From Novispirillum itersonii (GTDB lineage Bacteria > Pseudomonadota > Alphaproteobacteria > Rhodospirillales > Rhodospirillaceae): a stretch of DNA of 64,000 nucleotides. Position numbers and translations under genes: made by a program. Below the pieces are notes generated by a model. That model saw only the letters and a list, made by a program, of their open reading frames with translations. It made no database searches and was not told where the DNA came from. This document shows, piece by piece, positions 14,459 to 23,717 of this stretch. The DNA is taken from contig NZ_JACIIX010000002.1 of NCBI RefSeq assembly GCF_014205675.1, forward strand, positions 1 through 64,000. Direction: 5' to 3'. The stretch's first letter is position 1, and each line of letters opens with the position of its first letter.

Positions 14459-15620
14459 ATGGTAATCACCTGACAGTTCCGCCTCAGGAGTAGGGTCAGG
14501 CAGCCGTCGGTTTCGTGGTGGCGGAGGGCGTCTTTTGGTCTCCCTCTTGCCCGCGTTTAGGTATGCCTTGGATAAAGGCGCTGATGGGGGTCCGCCCGTT
14601 CATGCCTCGCCCCTGATGTGGTCTCCGCTGGTTGTAGTGGATGAGATAAGTATCAAGGGCGGTTTGCATCTCGTCCACGGTTTCAAACCATGTTTTGCGC
14701 CCTTCAACACGGAAGTGCTCGTCGAGCAGGGTTCTGTGGAGGCGCTCCACGATCCGGTTGGACTGGGGCCGGGAGACTTTTGTCCGTTTGTGCTCAATCC
14801 CTTCAAGCTGAAGGAAAAGTTCATAAGGATGCTGGTCAGGGCGTCCGCAGAATTCGCGGCCATTGTCGCTGAGTACGGCATCAATCCTTGCATTATGCTC
14901 TTCAAAGGTCGGCAGGACCTCATTGTTCAGGGTCTGGACTGCGGTGATCGGCAGCTTGGTGGTGAACAGGCGCCCCCAGGCATACCGGCTGTGGCAATCG
15001 ACGACCGTTTGCAGGTAAACCTTTCCGACCCCTTTGAGGCTGCCGACCATAAAGGTATCCACGGCAACCAGAGCCCCGGTATGGGGGGCCTCGATATGGC
15101 GTTCCCTGAATTCCGGGGAGAACCGTTCAAGGGCGCGGATCTGCTCGTCCGTCAGGCTTATTTTTCGGTCAGCGGTGGATTTTTCCAGCCGGAGGAGCCG
15201 GTCATGCCTGCTCAGGAGCTTGTGGCGCATCCAGACGCCCCGCACTCCACCGGAAGAAACCTGAAGCCCCCGCAGCGCCAGTTCCTGTGCAACACGGACA
15301 GGACCATGACAGGGGTGGTCAAGGGCGTGGGAAAGAATAGCCTGTTCGATTTCTGCCGCCACACGGTTGGGGTGGGGGCCTCTGGCTCCGGGGATCCGGT
15401 CAATCAGGCCATCGGCTCCGTAGGTCTGATAGTTGCGCCGGATTTCGTAAAACTGCTGCCGGGAGTAGCCCATTACCTTACAGGCCCGGCTGACGTTGCC
15501 CAGCTCCTGCGCTAATTCGAGCAAAGAGAGCTTCCGTCGTGCTACTTTCTTTTCTGTGGTCATGTCGGTTTTCCTCGTGTGCGTTGGACAAAGTTTGGCG
15601 ACTTCATCCTAACCCACTTC
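14459..15620 (-). mobile_element. IS481-family insertion sequence (ends approximate)
   Basis: The element is defined by the transposase gene at 14496-15563. The likely ends share a degraded inverted similarity: TGGTAATCACCTGACAGTT (about 14460) against the reverse complement of GCGACTTCATCCTAACCCA (about 15598-15616). No clean target duplication was found, so limits are estimates. Confidence 0.5.
14496..15563 (-). CDS. IS481-family transposase
   Basis: The 355-residue protein has an N-terminal helix-turn-helix (ARRKLSLLELAQELGNVSRA, then YSRQQFYEIRRNY) and an rve integrase core. The DDE residues are visible as D169 (VAVDTFMVG), D233 (LSDNGREFCG) and E273 (RIVERLHRTL). The C-terminus has the family-typical YNQRRPHQGRGMNGRTP. 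Length and residues suggest an intact enzyme. The gene lies convergent to the Nudix-like gene and about 1 kb from the flgL end. It cuts the flagellar region into two parts. Confidence 0.92.
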   Translation of the reverse strand: MTTEKKVARRKLSLLELAQELGNVSRACKVMGYSRQQFYEIRRNYQTYGADGLIDRIPGARGPHPNRVAAEIEQAILSHALDHPCHGPVRVAQELALRGLQVSSGGVRGVWMRHKLLSRHDRLLRLEKSTADRKISLTDEQIRALERFSPEFRERHIEAPHTGALVAVDTFMVGSLKGVGKVYLQTVVDCHSRYAWGRLFTTKLPITAVQTLNNEVLPTFEEHNARIDAVLSDNGREFCGRPDQHPYELFLQLEGIEHKRTKVSRPQSNRIVERLHRTLLDEHFRVEGRKTWFETVDEMQTALDTYLIHYNQRRPHQGRGMNGRTPISAFIQGIPKRGQEGDQKTPSATTKPTAA

Positions 15621-15633
15621 CGGGGGCGGCATG

Positions 15634-15671
15634 GCCACACCGGCCCCCGGTATACCGGGGGCCGGTGTGGC
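15634..15671. repeat. 38-bp perfect palindrome centred on TATA
   Basis: Nineteen-base arms read identically on both strands with no spacer, centred between 15652 and 15653. The core is CCCCCGGTATACCGGGGG and the arms extend through GGCCGGTGTGGC. It lies between the IS481 and IS5 transposase genes. A cruciform or very stable RNA hairpin is expected. It could be a transcription block between elements or a relic of joined IS ends. Confidence 0.9.
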
Positions 15672-15730
15672 TGCCACTGTCAGGTAAATACCGTCACGTC
15701 ACAACCCGGCGTGTCTACGAGCGCGCCGGG

Positions 15731-16530
15731 TTGCGCTATCCGAGCGACCTGACGGATGATGAGTGGGCGCTGGTGGAGCCGCTGCTCCCACGCGCGAAAC
15801 GGGGCGGCCGGCAGCGGACGGTAGATGTCCGTGAGGTGTTGAACGGCGTGTTCTACGTGCTGATGAGCGGTTGCCAGTGGCGGGCGCTGCCAAAGGATCT
15901 ACCGCCCAAGAGCACCGTGCATGAATATCTCGGACTGTGGGAATGGGATGGCACCCTGGCCCGGATCCACTACGTGCTGTTCGTTGAAGTCCGCGAGATG
16001 GCCGGGAAGGAGGCCAGCCCGATGGCGGCGATCATCGACAGCCAGAGCGTCAAGGGTGCGGAAAAAGGGGGGCGCGGATTGATCCGGCGGGCTATGACGC
16101 GGGTAAGAAGGTCAAAGGCAAGAAACGGCACATCGTCGTCGACACGCTCGGCATGATCCTGGCGGCCCATATCCAGCCCGCCGACGTCCAGGACCGCTGC
16201 GGTGCGTTGCCAGTGCTGAAGGAGGCCCGCCGTCTGTTTCCGTTCATCGAGCGGATCTTCGCCGATGGCGGCTATCAGGGAGAGGCCACGGCGGAGGCGG
16301 TGCGCGAACTCGGAGCGTGGCACTTGGAAATCGTCAAACGCTCCGACACCGTCAAGGGATTCTAGGTGCTGCCCAAGCGTTGGATCGTCGAGCGTACCTT
16401 CGGTTGGCTGGGCCGCTGCCGCCGCCTCGCCAAAGACTTCGAGAACCTCTCGCGGATGCCACTGGGCTTCCTGCGACTTACTATGATCCGCCTCATGATG
16501 TGCATGATTGCAAGACACAGAAAATCATAG
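15731..16530 (+). pseudogene. IS5-family transposase, frameshifted and with an in-frame stop
   Basis: The first frame reads RYPSDLTDDEWALVEPLLP through IIDSQSVKGAEKGG (catalytic D in IIDSQS). The second frame, shifted by -1 in the AAAAAGGGGGG run near 16062-16072, continues DPAGYDAGKKVKGKKRHIVV, then FADGGYQGE with the second Asp and [11 protein letters not shown] with the Glu. IS5-type elements can use programmed -1 slippage on such A/G runs, so the shift alone may be natural. However, TAG at 16363-16365 interrupts KGF-VLPKRW where relatives have Lys, one base change from AAG. The protein is therefore probably dead. The probable start is TTG at 15731. It ends 37 nt before the convergent flgL stop. 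Confidence 0.85.
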
Positions 16531-16567
16531 GGAACTTTGCGGACGGGTTCTGATATTTCGTGAAGTG

Positions 16568-18178
16568 TCAGATGTAATCCTTCAGGCTCAGCTTACTGGT
16601 CTGCGCCAGCACTTTGTAGGCGGCTTCCAGCGCCCGCTGGTCGTCGTTCAGCTTGGTGACGGCGGTGGTCAGATCAACGTTGGCGATATCGGCAATGCTG
16701 CCTTCCAGAAAGGACAGGAAGCTCTTGGCGTTGGTCTGGGCGTTCTTCAGCTCCACCTGCGTCAGGCCAAGGGTGGTCTGCACGCTGGTCATGTCATTGC
16801 TGTCTTCCCGCACGGTGTTGCCGTGGGTCATCGAGTCTCCGAGCAGGGTCATCGTCTGGTCCAGACGGCGATAGAATTCCTGCATGTCGTTGGCGGTGTT
16901 GCCGGTGCTGGGCATTCCCTGACCGAGGACGCCAAGGGCGCGGAACACCTTCTCGAAGGCCCCGTCCTGCGCGGTGACGGCGGTCGTCACCGTGCGGTTG
17001 GCATCGACCCGGTGGGTCATGGCCAGCGTGTCGCCCTGATAATAGCCGGAGCTGACCACGTTGACGTTGGACTGGGCCCCGGTGGTGCCGAAGGTTGGGG
17101 TAGTATAGACCATCTCACCGTTCAGGATCTTGGTCATCTCCGCCGCCGGAATCGAAGCATTGTCAGGCCAGCGGACCGTCACCGGGGCATTGTTGCCGGT
17201 CGAATTCTCGATTCCCATCACGGTGCCGTTCGGGACACCGATGTTGATGGTATATCCGCCGCCGGCGTCGGTGGCGGCCGCCGCAGGCGGCGGGGTCACC
17301 TTGACGTAACGGCCGTCCTGCGACACTTCCGTCACCGTATAGACCCCGTCATTGGCGGCGGTGCCGCTGTTGATCAGCAGGGTCATCCCGCGTTCCAGCG
17401 TGCCAAAGGCCCCAAAGCTGGTGGAGCTGAGCGAGCCTTCGGAAATGCCGGTCACCGGATCGGGCACCGTGGTGGCGAAGGTGATCGGGGCGGCGTTGTT
17501 CAGCGAACCGGTGACAAACCGCTTGGTTTCCCCGGCCCCGGTGTCCATTTCAATGACACCACGGTTTTCGGTGGCGGTCGGGAAGGCGGCCTTGTTGGAG
17601 AACTGAACCTTCAGATCCCGGAAGTCGGCGTTGAACAGGTCTGCTGCCTTGGTTTCCGGGAACATGACGGAACCGCCGTTATACACGGCCTCGAAGGCGC
17701 TCAGGCTGCTGGTCGGCAGTTTGACCGGGGCGGTATCGGTTTTCCCGCCGGAAAACAGGAACATCCCGTCGATGTCGGAGTTCATGTAGTACTGAACATT
17801 CGCCATCGTCTGCACCGCCTGCTGGCGGACGCTGGTGACCTGAGCCAGATACTCCGGGGTCGGAGCATCGGTGCGGAATTTGGCGAAATCCTGAAGCTTG
17901 CCCAGAAAATCCGCCACCGACTTACGGGCTTTTTCCACGGCGGTGGAGGCTGCCGCAACGCGGACCTCGGCCGTTTTGTTGCCCGCATTGTAGTTATCGG
18001 TCGCCGCATGCAGCGTTTCCAGATTAACCAGACGGAAGGCATCCGGGGCCAGTCCGGAATAGGTCTGGGTCTTGCGTTCGGTGTTCACGGCCAGCGCTGA
18101 GTCATTCAGCCGCGACTGCAGATCCAAAATGCTACTCAGCATGACCTGATTGGAAGCGTATGTGGTAACGCGGGTCAT
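16568..18178 (-). CDS. flgL: Flagellar hook-filament junction protein FlgL
   Basis: The 536-residue product begins MTRVTTYASNQVMLSSILDL and ends with long helices (TQVELKNAQTNAKSFLSFLE, then ALEAAYKVLAQTSKLSL), the layout of hook-associated protein 3. N-terminal residues 1-140 are helical and flagellin-like; the centre (about 150-420) is a beta-rich variable insertion making it longer than enterobacterial FlgL (about 317). It forms the junction layer between FlgK and the filament. It is last in the flgI-flgJ-flgN-flgK-flgL row. No terminator is seen before the IS5 remnant, 37 nt past the stop. Confidence 0.9.
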   Translation of the reverse strand: MTRVTTYASNQVMLSSILDLQSRLNDSALAVNTERKTQTYSGLAPDAFRLVNLETLHAATDNYNAGNKTAEVRVAAASTAVEKARKSVADFLGKLQDFAKFRTDAPTPEYLAQVTSVRQQAVQTMANVQYYMNSDIDGMFLFSGGKTDTAPVKLPTSSLSAFEAVYNGGSVMFPETKAADLFNADFRDLKVQFSNKAAFPTATENRGVIEMDTGAGETKRFVTGSLNNAAPITFATTVPDPVTGISEGSLSSTSFGAFGTLERGMTLLINSGTAANDGVYTVTEVSQDGRYVKVTPPPAAAATDAGGGYTINIGVPNGTVMGIENSTGNNAPVTVRWPDNASIPAAEMTKILNGEMVYTTPTFGTTGAQSNVNVVSSGYYQGDTLAMTHRVDANRTVTTAVTAQDGAFEKVFRALGVLGQGMPSTGNTANDMQEFYRRLDQTMTLLGDSMTHGNTVREDSNDMTSVQTTLGLTQVELKNAQTNAKSFLSFLEGSIADIANVDLTTAVTKLNDDQRALEAAYKVLAQTSKLSLKDYI

Positions 18179-18272
18179 GGTGTGTCCTCCGGGGCGTCTT
18201 CAGCATCTGCCGGGGGGGCATTTCTTGCCCACCCCCGGGCACTATGGTCATTCAGGAAAACGGCTGACGGTG

Positions 18273-20477
18273 TCAGCGGATAATATCATTCAGCACATCA
18301 AACATCTGCTTGGTGGTCGAGATCACCTTGGCCGCTGCGGCGTAAGACTGCTGGAACACCATCAGCTGCGACAGTTCCTCGTCAAGGTTGACGGCGCTGA
18401 TTTCGGCGTCCTTGGTGCTCAGGGACTGGGTCAGACTGTTCTGGTAGTCGGTGGCGGTCTTCGATGCGGCAGCCCGGCTTGAGGCATTGGAAATGATCGC
18501 CGCGCCGTAGTCGGCCAGCCGCAGCTTCCCGGTGCTCAGGCCGCCTGCGCCTTCATAGGTTTGCAGGGTGGTGAACACCGCCGCCATCTGGTTGGCAATG
18601 GCGTTGTCCCCGTTGGAGACATAATAGGCGCCGGTGTTGCTGTTAAACTGCAAGGCCCCGCGCTGAAGCAGGTTGGAATTGACGGTCAGCTTGTTTGAGA
18701 CCTGCATGGTCTGGGCCATGCCGGATTTAGACGGATCAAAGCCCAGCGTATCCCACCCGGCACTGGTGGGGCCGGTGCGGGTGACCTGGAGTTCGCTGCC
18801 ATCCAGATTGGTGATGCGGACGCGGGATCCGCTGCCATCGGGCACCACCGAGGCCTTGACCTTCCCGGCCAGCGACGCGGTGTTGTTGATCCGTGCGGCA
18901 ATCTGGGTCGGGGTATCCCCGGCCATGATCAGCACGTTCCCAAAATTCATACCGTCCGTTTCTGACGAGAACGACAGGGTGGTCGCCTGCGGTGCCGTAT
19001 AGGTGGCGTCCAGCACGTTGGACTCCCACTGCCAGTTCTTGCCGCCGCTGGTGTAAAAGTCGTTCAGGCCAAGGAAGTTGCTGAAGCCCTTGACGGTCTG
19101 GTCCCCGGTGCCGTCGGCATTGGCATCGAAGGAGATACCGACATCTTCGGCATCTGACCCGATGTTGGTGCTCTTCTGGTCGCGGAAGGCCAGCCCTTTG
19201 CCGCTGGAATTGATCTGGATGTTGAACTTGCCATCGGAGTCAACGGCAACGGTGGAGGTGGTCAGGCCCTGACCCTGCAACCAGCTTTGCATTTTCCCCG
19301 CCACCTGATCCATCGTCCACGGACCGTTCGAGGGTAGAGCGGGCGCGACGGGAGCCAGTGAAGTATCCTGCATGATGGTGTTCAGGGTGGTGGTGGCGGC
19401 CTGACTGCCGTCGGCGTTGAAGATCGTCATGTTGACGTCGCCGGAGGTCAGTTTCATCGTCTGGTTCGCCGCACCGGCGGTCTTGATGAAGGTTTTGGTC
19501 CCGATCATCGACGTGTTCAGCGTCGGGTAGGAGGTACCCCGGTTGTGGGCGGCGTTCAGCGCCGTTTTCATGGTGTCGGCCAGCTGGTCGATCTGGCTTT
19601 GCAGGGCAGGCACTTCGTTGTCGCGCATGTCGATCAGGGCGCGGAGTTTGCCGGACCGGATATCGCCGGTGATGTCAGCAGCCCCGATGGTCATCTTCGA
19701 GAACTGACCGGCGGAGAAGCTGTCCCACGGTGAAACGTTTGCCGTCGCGGCATAGTCGATCTTGCGGTAGTTGTTATCCAGCAGGGTGGTGCCGGAGGCG
19801 GTGAAGATGGTGATCGCCCCGCTTTCCTGCGTGTAATAGGACACGTCCATCAGGTCTGACAGGCTCTTCATCAGCGTGTCACGCTTGTCCTGGAGGTCCG
19901 CCGCGCCCTGACCGGTGGCCTTGGCGAGGGAGATCTTCTGGTTCAGGTCACTGATGCTGGAGAGGTAGCTGTTGACCTGCGTCACCGCCGTGGCGATTTC
20001 CTGATCGGCGTTGGTCCGCATGCCCTGTAACTGCTTCGACAGGTCGGCGAAGGCACTCTGGATTTCCGATGCCTTGCGGACGGTCTGATCCGCCATCGAA
20101 GACTGCTGGGAGTTCAGGGCCAGCTGTTCGAGCTGGGTCCCCAGATCGGTGATGCGGTGGGCGATTGACGTGGCATCCCCCGGGGCACCGAACAGCTGCT
20201 GCATCTGCTTGTAATAGGTGTTGCCGGTGCTCAGCTGTGAAGCCTGACCGCTGGAGGCCCACAGGCTTTTCCGCAGCGTTTCATCAACCCGGCGCTGGGT
20301 TTCACTGGTCTGCACCCCGACGCCGAACCCGCCGAGGGTCACGCTTTCCGGGGTGAAGATCTTGCGGGAATAGCCTGCGGTGTTGACGTTGGCGATGTTG
20401 TGAGAGACCGAATCCAGCCCGCGCTGGGAGGTCAGAAGCCCGCTGATCGCTGCGTTGAGTGCCAGATTGAGGGTCAT
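18273..20477 (-). CDS. flgK: Flagellar hook-associated protein 1 FlgK
   Basis: The 734-residue protein has the rod/hook N-terminal motif DSVSHNIANVNTAGYSRK (about residues 22-39) and the C-terminal motif VNLDEELSQLMVFQQSYAAA followed by AKVISTTKQMFDVLNDII. FlgK caps the hook and joins it to FlgL. It is longer than the E. coli protein (547), with extra beta-rich domains in the middle. The gene lies 81 nt after flgN, which encodes its likely chaperone, and 94 nt before flgL. It belongs to the sigma-54-driven flgI row. Confidence 0.95.
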   Translation of the reverse strand: MTLNLALNAAISGLLTSQRGLDSVSHNIANVNTAGYSRKIFTPESVTLGGFGVGVQTSETQRRVDETLRKSLWASSGQASQLSTGNTYYKQMQQLFGAPGDATSIAHRITDLGTQLEQLALNSQQSSMADQTVRKASEIQSAFADLSKQLQGMRTNADQEIATAVTQVNSYLSSISDLNQKISLAKATGQGAADLQDKRDTLMKSLSDLMDVSYYTQESGAITIFTASGTTLLDNNYRKIDYAATANVSPWDSFSAGQFSKMTIGAADITGDIRSGKLRALIDMRDNEVPALQSQIDQLADTMKTALNAAHNRGTSYPTLNTSMIGTKTFIKTAGAANQTMKLTSGDVNMTIFNADGSQAATTTLNTIMQDTSLAPVAPALPSNGPWTMDQVAGKMQSWLQGQGLTTSTVAVDSDGKFNIQINSSGKGLAFRDQKSTNIGSDAEDVGISFDANADGTGDQTVKGFSNFLGLNDFYTSGGKNWQWESNVLDATYTAPQATTLSFSSETDGMNFGNVLIMAGDTPTQIAARINNTASLAGKVKASVVPDGSGSRVRITNLDGSELQVTRTGPTSAGWDTLGFDPSKSGMAQTMQVSNKLTVNSNLLQRGALQFNSNTGAYYVSNGDNAIANQMAAVFTTLQTYEGAGGLSTGKLRLADYGAAIISNASSRAAASKTATDYQNSLTQSLSTKDAEISAVNLDEELSQLMVFQQSYAAAAKVISTTKQMFDVLNDIIR

Positions 20478-20558
20478 GTCAGATGCATCCTTGGCCGTTC
20501 CGCGCCAAACCGTGTGTCAGAGAGAGCCGGACTGTCCGGCACCGGTGGGAGCGGTCGC

Positions 20559-21209
20559 TCAGAGTTCCTTATTCAACGCCACGGCCAGCGCCCGGGCGGT
20601 GATATTCTTGCTGTCCATTTTGCCGTGGTCGCTGTAGGAGGCCGACTGGGCCTCCTGCGCGTCCCGCAGGGCGGAGGTGATGGACCCCATAAAGCTGTTG
20701 ATGGCATTGATACTGGCCCGCAGAAGGAGTTCATTCCTCTGCATGGTCTCGTCCAGTTTTTCCCCGGCGGCCAGCAGGGCATTCCGCCGTTCCGGCTCCA
20801 GCCCCTTGACCTGATCCGGGTCTTTTTTCAGGCCGAGAACCATTTCGGTATAGGCGCGGGTCAGGGCCTGCTTACGGGGCAGGGCTTCGCGCAGATCATC
20901 AAAGGCGCGGTTTTCCAGCGCCAGATTTTCCTGCGTCAGCTGGGTGGTCAGTTCTTCCACCAGAAACAGGATGGCGGCGGGACGGTCCCCGTCAGGCAGT
21001 TTAATGGCGGGCTGGGCAGGCAGCGGTGCCCGGCTGCGGGGTTGCCCCGGCTGCTGCTGTTGCTGCGGATTGGGATCGGCGGCGGCAGATCTGCCGGGGG
21101 CTGCCACCGGGGCGGCGGCCTCCCCACGGCCAGCCCGCTGGGCCGGGCCTGCGGACCCACGGGTTGCCGGGCGTGTCGGGGTGCCTGAGGAGCGGGTAAT
21201 CCGGGTCAT
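20559..21209 (-). CDS. flgN: FlgN-like export chaperone with a disordered N-terminal extension
   Basis: The 216-residue product has a C-terminal helical part (about 78-216) like FlgN: LVEELTTQLTQENLALENRA, KQALTRAYTEMVLGLKK, and MQRNELLLRASINAINSFMG. FlgN binds FlgK and FlgL in the cytoplasm and delivers them to the export gate. The first 75 residues are rich in Pro, Ala, Arg and Gln (including a QQQQQ run) and are probably unstructured, unlike classical FlgN of about 140 residues. The ATG at 21209 overlaps the flgJ stop (ATGA). Its position just before flgK and flgL supports the assignment. Confidence 0.8.
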   Translation of the reverse strand: MTRITRSSGTPTRPATRGSAGPAQRAGRGEAAAPVAAPGRSAAADPNPQQQQQPGQPRSRAPLPAQPAIKLPDGDRPAAILFLVEELTTQLTQENLALENRAFDDLREALPRKQALTRAYTEMVLGLKKDPDQVKGLEPERRNALLAAGEKLDETMQRNELLLRASINAINSFMGSITSALRDAQEAQSASYSDHGKMDSKNITARALAVALNKEL

Positions 21210-21619
21210 TCGTTACCCTCCGTGACGGTGGACGGCGCTGCGGACGCGGCGGCGTTGGCTTTTTCCTGAGCCTCCAGCATGGCGGTCATCACCTGATCGG
21301 TCAGGCCGAGCCCGTCCTGACGGGCGATTTCCTTCCCATACTGGTCAATCATCATGCTTTTCCAGGTGTCCTCACCGACACCACCGCCAAACATGTCGTC
21401 CGATTTAATGCCGTCAAACATCGGCTGCATCATCTGTGACGCAAAGAAGGAAACAAACTCCTGAGCGGCCTGCCGGGTGGCCTCCACCGACTTGCCCTTC
21501 CCGGTGGCCTGCTGACCATAGGCCGAGGCGGCGCGGGAGCGGCTGCGGGCGGTGTCCAACGTCTCGGTGGCGGCAGCCAGACCGGTGCCGGAGAGGGGAG
21601 AAGACGTCATCGTGCTCAT
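21206..21619 (-). CDS. flgJ: Rod-binding protein FlgJ (N-terminal domain only)
   Basis: The 137-residue product matches the rod-binding domain: AAQEFVSFFASQMMQPMFDG, GGGVGEDTWKSMMIDQYGK and GLGLTDQVMTAML. It helps assemble the rod through the peptidoglycan layer. The C-terminal muramidase domain found in gammaproteobacterial FlgJ is absent, as is usual in alphaproteobacteria, so a separate lytic enzyme is needed. The ATG at 21619 lies one base after the flgI stop, and its stop overlaps the flgN start, showing tight coupling. Confidence 0.9.
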   Translation of the reverse strand: MSTMTSSPLSGTGLAAATETLDTARSRSRAASAYGQQATGKGKSVEATRQAAQEFVSFFASQMMQPMFDGIKSDDMFGGGVGEDTWKSMMIDQYGKEIARQDGLGLTDQVMTAMLEAQEKANAAASAAPSTVTEGNE

Positions 21620-21620
21620 C

Positions 21621-22799
21621 TTACATCACCTCAATTTCGGCCTGGAGGGCACCGGAGGCCTTGATGGCCTGAAGGATGGTAATCATGTCGCGCGGGCCGA
21701 TGCCGAGGGCATTCAGGCCATTGACCACTTCCTGAAGGCTGACGCCGCCGTCAACCACCGCCAGTTTACGGTCCGCCTGTTCATCGACCTGAATGTCGGT
21801 CCGGGGGACGGTGACGGTCTCACCGGTGGCGGAGAACGGATTCGGCTGGCTGACCTGCGGGCTTTCGGTGACCTTGATGGTCAGATTGCCCTGGGCGATG
21901 GCGACGCGGGAAACCCGGACGTTATCGCCGATGACGATGGTGCCGCTGGTTTCATCAATCACCACCCGGGCCTGCATGTCCGGTTCGATCCGCAGCTGTT
22001 CCAGCTCGGTCATCAACTCGATCAGAGACCGCCCCGGCGGAACGGCGACCTGCACGGTACCGGGGTCGGTGGCACGGGCGCTGAGGGCCCCCATGTAGGC
22101 GTTGACGGCCTCGGAAATCCGGGTGGCGGTGGTGATGTCAGGGTTGCGCAGCGCAAGGTTTACGCTTTGCATCGATGCCAGCTCGAACGGCACTTCCCGT
22201 TCAACAATCGCGCCGCTTGGGATCCGGCCTGCGGTGGGGACGCCCTTGGTGATGGTTGCGGCCTGCCCGGAGGCTTCAAAACCGCCGACCTGCACGGTGC
22301 CCTGCGAGACGGCATAAACCTCGCCGTCAGCGCCGATCAGCGGCGTCACCAGCAGCATACCGCCCATCAGGCTCTTGGCATCGCCGAGCGCCGAGACGGT
22401 GACATCAATCCGCGAGCCCTGACGGGCAAAGGCGTGGAGATTGGCCGTCACCATCACTGCCGCGACGTTCTTCGATTTCAGGGAGGACCCACGGGTGTTG
22501 ACCCCGAGGCGTTCCAGCATCCCGATCAGGCTTTCCTTGGTGAAGGCCATGTTTTCAATGTTGTCGCCGGTGCCCTTCAGGCCAACCACCAGACCATACC
22601 CGATCAGCATGTTGTCACGGATGCCTTCGACATCGGCGATGTCTTTCAGGCGGGACGGGGCTGCTTCCGCCGGGCACGGCAGGGTGCCGACGGCTGCCGC
22701 GGTCACAGCCACGGCCACCGCAAGCGTCCGGAGTGCGGCACCGGACCGGGGCAGCAGCGGGCGGAGCAGGGTGGTGAGGAAAGTGCGGATGCCGGTCAT
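21621..22799 (-). CDS. flgI: Flagellar P-ring protein FlgI
   Basis: The 392-residue precursor has an N-terminal signal peptide (hydrophobic ALRTLAVAVAVTAAAVGTLP, cleavage near AEA-A) and the family core SRLKDIADVEGIRDNMLIGY, GLVVGLKGTGD, and the C-terminal LQEVVNGLNALGIGPRDMI. It forms the periplasmic P ring around the rod. The ATG at 22799 places the signal sequence correctly; a longer frame starting further upstream would add 12 residues without a better ribosome-binding site. It is first in a five-gene row and has a near-consensus sigma-54 promoter about 115 nt upstream. Confidence 0.95.
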   Translation of the reverse strand: MTGIRTFLTTLLRPLLPRSGAALRTLAVAVAVTAAAVGTLPCPAEAAPSRLKDIADVEGIRDNMLIGYGLVVGLKGTGDNIENMAFTKESLIGMLERLGVNTRGSSLKSKNVAAVMVTANLHAFARQGSRIDVTVSALGDAKSLMGGMLLVTPLIGADGEVYAVSQGTVQVGGFEASGQAATITKGVPTAGRIPSGAIVEREVPFELASMQSVNLALRNPDITTATRISEAVNAYMGALSARATDPGTVQVAVPPGRSLIELMTELEQLRIEPDMQARVVIDETSGTIVIGDNVRVSRVAIAQGNLTIKVTESPQVSQPNPFSATGETVTVPRTDIQVDEQADRKLAVVDGGVSLQEVVNGLNALGIGPRDMITILQAIKASGALQAEIEVM

Positions 22800-22912
22800 G
22801 GACAGGTGCTTTCTCTCAAAAGGGCAAAGTGACACGGGTGGGCAGGGTGTTCGGAAACGCAGCCGTCAGTCCGGGGAAATTCCTTACGAAGGAGACAGGC
22901 GCGTACCGCACA

Positions 22913-22928
22913 TGCGAATCCCGTGCCA
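22913..22928 (-). promoter_or_regulatory. Sigma-54 promoter for the flgI-flgJ-flgN-flgK-flgL operon
   Basis: TGGCACGGGATTCGCA on the minus strand matches TGGCACGN4TTGCW at all but one fixed position and keeps exact GG-N10-GC spacing. The predicted start is near 22902, giving a leader of about 100 nt. The rest of the 22800-23151 gap between flgI and fliX shows no further gene; a polypurine stretch lies near 23018-23033. Confidence 0.8.
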
Positions 22929-23151
22929 CAGTGTTAAAACCAAAGTGTTTAGAAAGAATTGCGGTCAGGGAAAATCGGATGGGATCCGGGTCTGGAGCAA
23001 GGGGCGGCAAAATATGCCGGGGGGAGGGTGGTAGTTTCCGCTTTCATGGCATAGATCAAGATCTTAAAATCAATTCCTCCCCCCGGTCGGGGGCGGTGGG
23101 CCGCTGCTCCGGTGGCCTGTTCCGGCCCAAGGCGTAAGGCATTCAGGCATC

Positions 23152-23574
23152 ATGAAGATTTCCGGTGTTGGCTCAGGTACGACGGCTCCGGCAAAGCGGA
23201 CGGAAAAAGGGCGCGGTGCGGGGGGAACCTTTTCCCGGCATCTGGGGCCTCTGGATGATAACGGACCGACAGCGGTTGACGCTCCGGTGACCCTTGCCGG
23301 AATCGAGAGCATTCTGGCCATGCAGTCCGTTGATCCGGATGCGGGCGGCGGGGCGCGCAAACGTATGATTCAGCGCGGTGAAGAGCTGCTGGATCACCTG
23401 GAGGAGCTGCGGCAGGGGGTGCTGGACGGGAAGGTCTCCAAAGACAGCCTGACCTCTCTGGCGCATCTGGCCCGGACCCGCCGTGAATCGGGGGTTGATC
23501 CGCAACTGGCGGCAGTTCTTGATGAAATTGAACTCCGGGCTGAGGTGGAGCTGGCCAAACTCAACCGGAGATAA
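23152..23574 (+). CDS. fliX: Flagellar assembly regulator FliX
   Basis: The 140-residue product matches FliX: MKISGVGSG at the N-terminus, then SILAMQSVDPD and RGEELLDHLEELRQGVLDGK. In Caulobacter FliX is a trans-acting factor that ties assembly of the basal body to activity of FlbD, the enhancer-binding protein for sigma-54 flagellar promoters. Its presence beside three sigma-54 sites makes the same circuit likely here; flbD is not in the window. It diverges from flgI. The ATG at 23152 is preceded by AAGGCATTCAGGCATC. Confidence 0.9.
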   Translation: MKISGVGSGTTAPAKRTEKGRGAGGTFSRHLGPLDDNGPTAVDAPVTLAGIESILAMQSVDPDAGGGARKRMIQRGEELLDHLEELRQGVLDGKVSKDSLTSLAHLARTRRESGVDPQLAAVLDEIELRAEVELAKLNRR

Positions 23575-23717
23575 GGGTTTGAGGTCTGTCGCCCGGTCCA
23601 CCGCATATGACGGAACCGTGTCAAATCCACGGTCTTGGGGCTTTGTCAACACTGCGGACTTGCGAATGTGACATCTGCCGCCTATAGTCCCCGCCGGATT
23701 TGGGAGGCTTTTGATCA

